From the NCBI GenBank assembly GCA_035048495.1, contig CM068549.1:18013103-18077102 (forward strand): a stretch of DNA of 64,000 nt. The letters are read 5' to 3'. Under the pieces are notes generated by a model. The model worked only from the letters and a program-made list of their open reading frames with translations. It was not told where the DNA came from and searched no databases. The position numbers and the translations under genes are program-made. Below are positions 56,461-64,000 of the stretch, in pieces. Within the stretch, counting starts at the first letter, position 1. Each line of letters starts with the position of its first letter. This stretch comes from Euptelea pleiosperma. Its lineage: Eukaryota > Streptophyta > Magnoliopsida > Ranunculales > Eupteleaceae.

Positions 56461-57209
56461 TTCAGTGTTTTATATTATGACCCATATCTTCTGTTATGGA
56501 TTATAAATTTGGTCTATAAAGAGTATCCGATCAGACGATGACATAAATCTTATTTCGCCATTCAATTCTGTTTAGATCTATATCCGCCCTACCCCTACCA
56601 TGAGTCTAAACAAACAAATTAAGGTTCATGCAAGGAAATTGACATAATTTTATACTATTGACGGCGTGGGACCGGCAATGTAATGTGAAAAAAGACACTA
56701 CTCAGGCCGTGTTGAACTGATAATTGAGTGATATAATCTAATATATCTTACTTTTTTTATTGACATAATCGGGATTTCAAAGTATTCACTTAAGTTTAGA
56801 ACCTGCGTGACCCGCAAATTTTTTTTGCTTCAACTTCTGCGGGAATCAAGCAGTAAAAAAATTTTGCTTGAACGAAAATCAAGTTTTTGACTTTAAAAAA
56901 TCAATTTCTTTAATGGAACCCAAACGAACTTTTCTGCTTTTTTGATTTTAGAAGTCAAATTTTAACTTATTTTGGGTTTGCCAAACGGGCGCCCTAAGAG
57001 CCCAACAAAAAGCCTACGGCTACACCGATATAATGGGGACGCAATATTCATGTTATAGCAATCCAACGGTTCGAGTCAATGTAGAGACAGGAGGCCGCTT
57101 TTTTTTTTTTTTGTTTTTGTAATTGACAGGAGACAGCTCTTGGTAGTGATGGTATATTTATATAGTCAAATATGAGGAATGCTAGCAAGCAACCTATTAA
57201 CGAAGATAT
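56461..57209. other. Intergenic DNA
   Basis: 56890-57000 carries AAAAATCAATTTCTTTAATGG...TTTGCCAAACGGGCGCCCTAAG, the right end of an old MITE with GGGCGCC-CGTTTGGC terminus; its left end was not found. No gene is seen. Confidence 0.35.
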
Positions 57210-57305
57210 TTTTTATTTTTATTTTTTTGATATCATGGGTATCTGGACCTCTTAGAACACCCGACTAAGTCGTCCCACGGGGCACGTATGTTACCCGTCT
57301 TAATG
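57210..57305 (-). mobile_element. SINE-like 3' fragment with A-rich tail
   Basis: On minus: CGTGCCCCGTGGGACGAC, TTAGTCGGGTGTTCTAAGAG, GTCCAGATACCCATGATATC, then an A-rich tail. The core matches the 3' part of 55040-55215. The tail and 5' truncation fit retroposition. Confidence 0.5.
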
Positions 57306-58455
57306 AAGTTGCACAAATGCAAACCCACAAAAGATTAAAAAAATAAATAAAAATGTTTTAATTAAAAAATATTGCATATGTGCAACTCTAATAAGGGTTA
57401 CTTCCCATCATTCCTCACATGAATATTTTAATACAAATTATTTATAAAATTTAAGATTGAAAATTTTGGAATTACCCTAAAATTCAACGAGCCATGACGA
57501 CGACATAGGTGCAATGTATCTTTCTAAAAATAAGGCAGGTACCTTTTACAGTTGTTGCCTTGTGGACCGTAAATCTCTTGAATCCAATGGTCAATAGCAT
57601 TAAGCGTATATTTTTTATCGGGTTATCGGAGGGATGATATTTTCCTAATTACCCTATTATTACATAAGATGGTGACAATCATGTGGCATCTAGTGTGGTA
57701 TTGTATTTATTATTAATTTTGCGGGGGATATGTACATGGCTCACATCACCAGCTCTAAACACGGAAACCTACGCGTATGCCATGTTGTAGGGAGAAGACA
57801 GAAATGGTGTTTCATGTTTTGGAAGGTCATGCCCTAATTCACTGTTCACCCACATGGGTAGAGCTCACCCCCCCTGCCCTCTCTATAAATTTAGAAATAG
57901 AGAGTAAAATAGACTTTAATTTTATTTTTTTGGTGGATTCTTTGAGATATTATTATCCTCACTTAGGGCATGAAATGGGTCGGATTAGGCTCGAATCTAG
58001 GTAGGTCTTGATCTAGATATGATTCGAAGCCGTTATTTCTCAAGGGTTGGGCGCGAATCCCAGTTAGATTCAGGCATGATACACTTTTTAGTTATTGGGA
58101 GAACTCAAGTACTCTCTTTCGGATTCATGAAACAACTCTAGGAGATTTTTTTTTTCCCCTTTAGAAGATACATGAGTGAAATGCTTCACCCTGGGACATA
58201 TATACATGCCCAATATGGCTAATAGCACCTCACTGTCCAATGCCACTGCGCCATTGGGCGAACTCGGGGCTAATGAATCAGCTAATGGGTGGATCTAAGA
58301 CTTAGGCAGCAACTGGGGCCGCCCCCCCTGGGTTATTTCCGAGTAGACCTGGCACCTGTGGAAGGTGTAACATACGTCTCCTGTGGACCCTTTAGGTGGT
58401 TGAATTGGGCTAGAATTGGATTTGGGTATTAAATCTGATTGGATCCTTAGCATAA
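57306..58455. other. Gene-free region
   Basis: No coding motif or repeat border was found; the 75-aa frame at 57777-58004 lacks any family signature. Confidence 0.35.
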
Positions 58456-58734
58456 GGGTGTGCTTGATTGCCAAGTGGGAAAATTGTATTTTCCTTGGGA
58501 AAACACAACTGTCCATTGTTATATAGCAATTTAAAATCTGTATAACTTTCTCTACCAAGCCATTTAAATCTGGATAATTTTCCCTACTAAGCCCAGAATT
58601 CATTTCCCATCCAGATAGGTAAGAATTCATTTCCAGCTGAAAATACACATTTATTTTCTCACACGATTGAAAAATGTGTTCTCAGTTGCAATCAATCAGC
58701 CATTTTAGGCATTTCTTTGCAATCAAACACGCCC
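58456..58734. mobile_element. Tourist-like MITE, reverse relative of 29805-30110
   Basis: Read on minus it follows 29805-30110 block by block (TTTGATTGC end, GGCTGATTGATTGCAACTGA, GAATTCTTACCTATCTGG, AACAATGGACAGTTGTGTTT). The flanks are TAA on the left and CAA on the right, an aged TAA duplication. A truncated second copy of the end (TTTTAGGCATATTTTCTGTG, CAATCAAACATGCCC) lies at 58780-58826. Confidence 0.8.
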
Positions 58735-58859
58735 CAAGTTAATTTCTAGAGTCTATAAATCCCTTTATGCCATAACAGCAATTTTATGCCATTTTAGGCA
58801 TATTTTCTGTGCAATCAAACATGCCCTAAGTTACTATTTAGTACCACCGTACAAAAATA

Positions 58860-59040
58860 AAAGACTCAAAACTCCGAGGATTTGTTTCGCACTCGTGTCC
58901 TCTGGCCGTAGATTTTACGAATCCACAGTGGTTTGCTTTGGCAAAATGTGAATGCCAGCTCAATACTACCAACCACCATTGGGTTCTCGGAATCCATGCC
59001 CGAGAAGACGAGTGGAAAGACGAGTCCCCTGAGCCCGACC
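58860..59040. mobile_element. Palindromic MITE, family B copy 4
   Basis: ACGAATCCACAGTGGTTTGC pairs imperfectly with AACCACCATTGGGTTCTCGG. The reverse-oriented centre AATGCCAGCTCAATACTACC matches the GAGCTGGCATT spacer of the other copies. The end is CCTGAGCCCGACC. Confidence 0.65.
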
Positions 59041-59167
59041 AAAATAAAAAATTCACATGCAACAGACCCTAAACCCTAAGCCACTTATCAAGCGTACGTT
59101 TTAGGTGGTACATGCAATGGTGTGACCATGGGTCTGAGATGGGACCCATCTAATTGTGGGTTGTGAC

Positions 59168-59613
59168 TAAGGTTGTCAATGGATAGTTTAAAATTTGAAT
59201 CCGTATTCAAAAAATTGGATATTTTCCAAAAAAATATCAGATATCGGATATCGGATTCTATTTTTTTTAATATATCCGATTCAATAATATCTAATCCGAT
59301 ATATTATTTAATAATTTTATTTATTATATATAATAAATTATATTTTATTGATCATGTTAAATAATATTTATTGTATAAATATATAATTATAATTATTTAT
59401 ACACTTATTCATTATCACGTAAATATAATAATTTATTTTATATATTTGATTTTCGGATTAGATATTATCAGATATCCGATAAGTTAATTGGATTCGAATA
59501 TTGATTTAGAATATCCGTCAGATATCGAATCAGGTTTGGATATCAGATATTTTTTCGGATTCAAATTCGAATATGCTTATATTCGATCTGAATAGTATCC
59601 CTTGACAGCCCTA
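59168..59613. mobile_element. hAT-type MITE, relative of 3463-3822
   Basis: It starts TAAGGTTGTCAATGGATAGT and ends TATCCCTTGACAGCCCTA, inverted ends. Flanking 8-mers are GTTGTGAC (59160-59167) and GTCGTGAC (59614-59621), 7 of 8 identical. The interior is AT-rich with GGATATCGGATATCGG-type words. Confidence 0.8.
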
Positions 59614-59842
59614 GTCGTGACTTGTGATTCGTTGCATATCTGCAATGTATAAAGTTGTACTTAGACTGTAGCTTCTTTCTACATGAGTAAAGCCTTCACG
59701 GTTACGCCAAAGTTTTTTCTTTAAAAATTAACTGCTAGACATAATTTGGATATAGAGGAAGAAATTAAGCAGCTAATTATAGCGGGTGAGTGACACCTTT
59801 ACGCCCTAGTTTTATCTTTAAAATTAACTAGTTGGTGGTAAG

Positions 59843-60194
59843 TAGGGGTGTCAATTTTACCCGTTTAACCGGAACCGAATTGGAATCAGAACTGAAAACA
59901 CCGGTTCCGGTTCCACATTTTTGGGAACCGATTAAAAAGTAACTGGAATCGGAACCGAACCAACAATAACGGTTCCAGTTCTGGGTAGCTTAATATGGAA
60001 CCGAATCCGATAAGAACCGGAACCGAATTGATAAGAACTGGTACCAATAAATAAATATAGTGTAAAAATTCTCATATTCTCAAGATTTGGCCCAATATAC
60101 CCGGAACCGAAATCCGAACCGACATAAATACATAATCAGTTCCGGTTCCGGATCCATCACTTTGAGAACCGGAACCGTCCCGTTAACACCCCTA
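59843..60194. mobile_element. hAT-type MITE with perfect 8-bp target duplication
   Basis: It starts TAGGGGTGTCAATTTTACCC and ends GTTAACACCCCTA. It is flanked by GTGGTAAG on both sides (59835-59842 and 60195-60202). Interior GGAACCGAA words are as in 53565-53935. A third, partial relative (GGGTATCAATAGG ... GTACACATTGACACTA) follows at 60203-60328. Confidence 0.9.
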
Positions 60195-60328
60195 GTGGTA
60201 AGGGGTATCAATAGGTCGTTTCTGGTTCTTATTAAGTTGGTTCCAAAAAATGTAGATACGAAACCAATATTTTTAGTTCTGATTCCGATTCGGTTCCGGT
60301 TAAATGGGTACACATTGACACTAGATGG

Positions 60329-60941
60329 TGCCACTTACATTGCACCTAAGTGCTTCTAGGGATATTTTTGGAAGAAGTAGCAAAATATAAAAGTTTAAAC
60401 CCAATAGATGCCAGCGACGCATATGGAGGAAGTTGGAATTCAACAATCCATGGGTCCCAAAATGGAGATTTCCTTAGTCAAGATTGGTCAATCCAATAAG
60501 GGCAATCATATCAAGTGGTTTGAATTAAGGTGCTAGTTTATTAACTTATTACAGGGTCTACGACATCATTGTCTTTAATTTTTACAGAGGCCATATAAAG
60601 CTAAATTTTGGCAACGAGAAAAAGGCAACAAAACACCTGGACTTGCTTTCATAATAATTAAACACAAGTCAAAAAGCAACGATTTTGCTTTTGTGCCCGG
60701 TACGTTTATTGTCTTCTTCTTCACTCAATCAACAAAGAGGCTATCTATACAATAGACCTGAGGTCCACCATCCTCGATCAACCCATCACCTCATCGATCA
60801 GGACAGTTAAATCAGCCCCACTCATCAAGGGATCCTAAAGTTCCACTCTCTAATAAAAACTCAACGATAAAAGAAGTTCAGCCGTTAGTGTTATGACCCC
60901 AAACTGTTTAAGGGCTTAGCTTTCCGCTCCACTATCACTTA
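60329..60941. other. Intergenic DNA with one copy of a direct duplication
   Basis: 60889-60942 (GTTATGACCCCAAACTGTTT ... CCACTATCACTTA) has a second copy at 61440-61492. No gene is seen. Confidence 0.5.
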
Positions 60942-61209
60942 AGGGGCGTTTGGGAACGAGAAGTAAGAGCTAGCACTTCTACTTGTAGTAGAAGTTACTA
61001 GTTGCCTTTTTTACCTCCAAAACAAGTCGTAGAAATAAAAGGCATCAAGAGTAGAAGTAATTTCACTTAGAAGTTAAAAGCTAAAAAAATTAGCTTCAGT
61101 TTTAAGTTAGTTTAACTTTCCAAAAGATAAAATATGAAACACTTCCAAATTAACTTTTTGACTTATAAAAGTCAGTAAGTTACTTGTTTTTGTGTTGCCA
61201 AACGCCCTC
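60942..61209. mobile_element. Tourist-like MITE (TTA target)
   Basis: The ends AGGGGCGTTTGGGAACGAG and, inverted, GAGGGCGTTTGGCAACAC pair. The target duplication TTA is at 60939-60941 and 61210-61212. Inner AGAAGTAA...TAACTTACTGACTTTTAT-like words pair loosely. Length 268 bp, non-coding. Confidence 0.8.
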
Positions 61210-61559
61210 TTAAATATTTTTAGAGTATTGGTTAAGTTCATAACATTTGGTATCAATGCCAACCCTATATTACGGGTCCACGGGAAGGGCGATTTAAGAA
61301 AAAGACTACTTAAGGGCTCACTCAAAAAGAGAAAATAGGGATACCAGAAGAAATACCAGAAGCCCACTCACAAAAAAAATGAGAAAATAGAGATACTATT
61401 GTGAAAGTCACCTCAGAATGTGCCACCGAATGGTGGAGTGTTATGACCCAAACTGTACAAGGAGTTAACTTTCCACTCCATTATCACTTAGGTGCTTCTG
61501 GAGTGCTTAATCAGGTCTAGTTTTGAGCCAGCTCTCATCGGAGAGATGACCCACCAATC

Positions 61560-61631
61560 ATATGGTTAGTTGATCATGTAAGTAATAAAGGGCTGATATG
61601 GTTAGTTGATCATGTATGTAATAAAGGGCTG
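61560..61631. repeat. 36-bp tandem duplication
   Basis: ATATGGTTAGTTGATCATGT starts at 61560 and at 61596; the two units differ by one base. Confidence 0.9.
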
Positions 61632-62335
61632 GGATCCTTTTTCAGAATTTTGGGTCCCAACCAATTCTACAATAAACCTGCGTTTCCACGAAAGAAGACA
61701 AGAAAATTTAGAAAAAATAAATAAATAAATAAAAGAATCTCAGGCTGATAGTAAGACTTTTGTTGCTTAGCGTGTTAGAGACAGGGTGAGGGAACAAAAT
61801 CTGATTTAGTCTCTGGAAAAAAGGTTCTCTTGGTTTACAGCTAACAGTGAGAGTGAAATTTTGTCAAAAAGAAATGAGGTAACGAGTGGGACCCACTATA
61901 ACGCGTGATGTGGGTCCCTCAACATCTAACATGGGTGATGATCGCTGTCTCCATCATCTCGCCTCGTTTCATGCTGACCCGGTCCGAGTCACGGCGCTCG
62001 TCCCGCTCTTCACGAGCATCCATCCAACATGTCGCTAAAGTATGTTGAAACTTTGTAGGCTGAGCTGATACATTCCCCGTCAATCACTAAAAGTAAAGGC
62101 CACTGATTCCATAGCCCTGGTGCCACCTATGTACCATGGCACCTCAATCTGGACCATTGGATATAAAGAATAATGACATCATAAACGCTGTATTATGTAT
62201 CACTCTTGAATCCAAAGGTTAAAATTGAGATGTACTGCACTAAAGTACCATGGAGCTATATATAACATGAATGTCCCAAAATTTATTCAAACCTTAAGTT
62301 TGAATGGGCTGAAATTCAGTGATTTCGGTGATTAA
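61632..62335. other. Intergenic DNA
   Basis: No gene, RNA or bounded element recognised. Confidence 0.35.
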
Positions 62336-62669
62336 GTGGTGTTTGGTAAACAACTTAAGGTCTGAATAAAGATCAAATTCAGAAATAAGCAAAAAAGTGA
62401 GCTAAGTAAGTGGCTTCGGTGAAAAGCATCTCTAAAAGAGATTTTAAGATTCTCTCTTAAATACCCATAATGTCCTTTTCTTAAAGATTTCTCTTTTAAA
62501 AACTTATGAAAGTGTCTTAATGAACATTTTAAAGTACCCACAATGCCCTTGACATTTTAAAACTTAAAACCTTTACCAAACAATCCAATTAAGATATAAG
62601 TCATTAAGCTATCAAACCTTAATCACTTTAAACTTTTAAATTTGATAACTTAATTTACCAAATGCCACC
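62336..62669. mobile_element. Tourist-like MITE (TAA target)
   Basis: The left end GTGGTGTTTGGTAAACAACTTAAG is mirrored by a right end whose inverse reads GGTGGCATTTGGTAAATTAAG. TAA occurs on both sides (62333-62335 and 62670-62672). Length 334 bp; the interior is AT-rich and non-coding. Confidence 0.75.
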
Positions 62670-62672
62670 TAA

Positions 62673-63723
62673 GTTGTTTGCTTTGATAATCGATATCACA
62701 AACATTTTTTTTAATGATTTTTTGATAGGCTTTAACATGGCGAGCTTAAGGTGATTTTAATGCCACCACAACCATGCAACATTAAGGAAACCTGTCCTGC
62801 ATGATTGAACCTAATACCTCTTCTTTTTTACGGGTTCAAGGTTGTTGCTCGATTGGTTGAAATTTTGTAACTCAACCATGAGGTCGTAGGTTTGATCTTA
62901 GCTTATACATACATACACACATACATACATACATATACACATATAACATGTCGGGATAGAGGTGTCGAGTGTCAGGTGTCAACACACATGCACTCTCGCA
63001 CACCCCCTCACAGGACATGAACCCATTACTTTCCAATAATGGGGGCACGAAGCAACTCGCTACCTGATTATATTATAGATATATTTTTTTATTTTATTTT
63101 TTATAATCCTTGTAAACACGAAATCATGGCATCTTAATAATGCACATGCATTAGGGTGTCAAGACGATGTCTCACTTGTTGCCTATCTGAAAATGATAAT
63201 GTCTCACTTATTGAAAACATGTAACTTACATGTCCGTTGTTTTTGTGTAGGCATGGTGTTGCCAAAGGGTAAGCCGGCCTGTTTTTAATGTTTCAAATTA
63301 CACTTTTCTTGGGCGATAATTTGATTTTTCATCTTTTTCATTTGCCGCCATTTGTGGTTGAGTAGAATATTCCCCTTTCACATCATTTGGGTCCCACCAT
63401 GTACTACCATGGTTCCAAGTCTCGGTCGATCCCGCTATGGACCAGGTGATTCGAATCAGGATTCGGAGTTGTCTCACCGAAGACGTACTGTTTGGTTAAA
63501 GGGCGTTACATAGTCTGGAGTGAGATGGCCCAAGACCTAGTTGGATCAGTCCAAACCGCCCACCAATCCCGCGGCTTTTGTACATGTGCACAACTGTCAT
63601 GATGATGTATGTATGCATGCACGTAGATACTTACAAATTAGAGCCACATGTGTTTACAAGGTTTTGTTTAAGATCAACAAAGGTGGTTTCTTGATTGTCA
63701 AAACAAAAAACAAAAAAACAAAA
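62673..63723. other. Gene-free region with a microsatellite
   Basis: A (CATA)n-type tract spans about 62906-62945. 63409-63450 has the CCATGGTTCCAAGTCTCGG word shared loosely with 10830 and 53140. No gene is seen. Confidence 0.4.
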
Positions 63724-64000
63724 GGTTATTTTAGTAACAGCCCCTGAAATTTGAAAGTAATTAGTAATACCCCCTTATACTTTCAAATTTTAGGATTATC
63801 CCCTTGACCTAGTTTAATAGTGGTTGAAACGGACTTGAATCACGCGTCGTAAGCATTTTACTTGCAATATTATGGTCCTTTCATAGGTGCATCAACAGGC
63901 CCATGATGCATGTTCCTTTTCAACGTTAGTCAAATGATGGTTAAACTAGGTCAAAGGGGGTAATCCTAAAGTTTGAAAGTATAAGGGGACATTACTAATT
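63724..64000. mobile_element. Foldback MITE, copy 2, cut by the window end
   Basis: It follows 53176-53488 block by block (TTATTTTAGTAA, TGAAATTTGAAAGTAATTAG, TAATACCCCCTTATACTTTC, ACTTGCAATATTATGGTCCT). The window ends inside its right arm (...GGGGACATTACTAATT). About 35 bp of the right arm should lie beyond the edge. Confidence 0.8.

Overview
This window is nuclear DNA of a flowering plant. The evidence is spliced genes with GT-AG introns, a plant-type dihydroneopterin aldolase, an ERF003-like AP2/ERF factor, and a dense layer of plant transposons: Ty3/Gypsy, CACTA, MULE, hAT, Tourist-like MITEs and an L1-type LINE. The many small palindromic elements suit a woody or early-diverging angiosperm genome, but the species cannot be fixed from sequence reading alone.

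Only two intact-looking host genes were found, both on the minus strand. FOLB (18175-19729, two coding exons, 131 aa) makes the pterin precursor of folate. An ERF003-like transcription factor (55507-56104, two exons, 167 aa) has a complete AP2 domain. Nearly everything else is mobile DNA or its debris.

Layout: 1-18.1 kb is gene-free DNA with hAT and palindromic MITEs, including a nested hAT pair at 3.1-3.9 kb and a degenerate ~190-bp tandem repeat at 4.4-5.1 kb. 18.1-19.8 kb is FOLB, with a perfect foldback MITE in its intron. 20.3-22.8 kb is a 5'-truncated LINE on the minus strand. 23.1-23.9 kb is a foldback element with an 11-bp target duplication. 25.27-29.80 kb is a complete but decayed MULE carrying a transposase pseudogene (plus) facing a plant-mobile-domain pseudogene (minus). 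A Tourist-like MITE (29.8-30.1 kb) later landed inside the MULE's right target-site duplication. 32.0-36.4 kb is the 3' half of an Athila/Tat-like Gypsy element: LTR, polypurine tract and integrase. 36.43-49.72 kb is a ~13.3-kb CACTA element with subterminal repeats, TNP2, DUF4216 and TNPA-like remnants and an 11-copy ~179-bp tandem array. Its TNP2 exon is split by a 2448-bp solo LTR with a perfect 5-bp target duplication. 49.7-64 kb holds ERF003, SINE-like fragments, hAT and Tourist MITEs, and a foldback MITE cut by the window end.

The autonomous elements are dead, mostly through in-frame stops that look like C-to-T (or G-to-A) changes, as expected for methylated transposons. Several insertions can be ordered in time from target-site duplications alone. 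No new defence or metabolic system was found. The most unusual objects are the MULE with an antisense plant-mobile-domain gene, the CACTA with its repeat array and solo LTR, and the structured foldback element at 23.1-23.9 kb.
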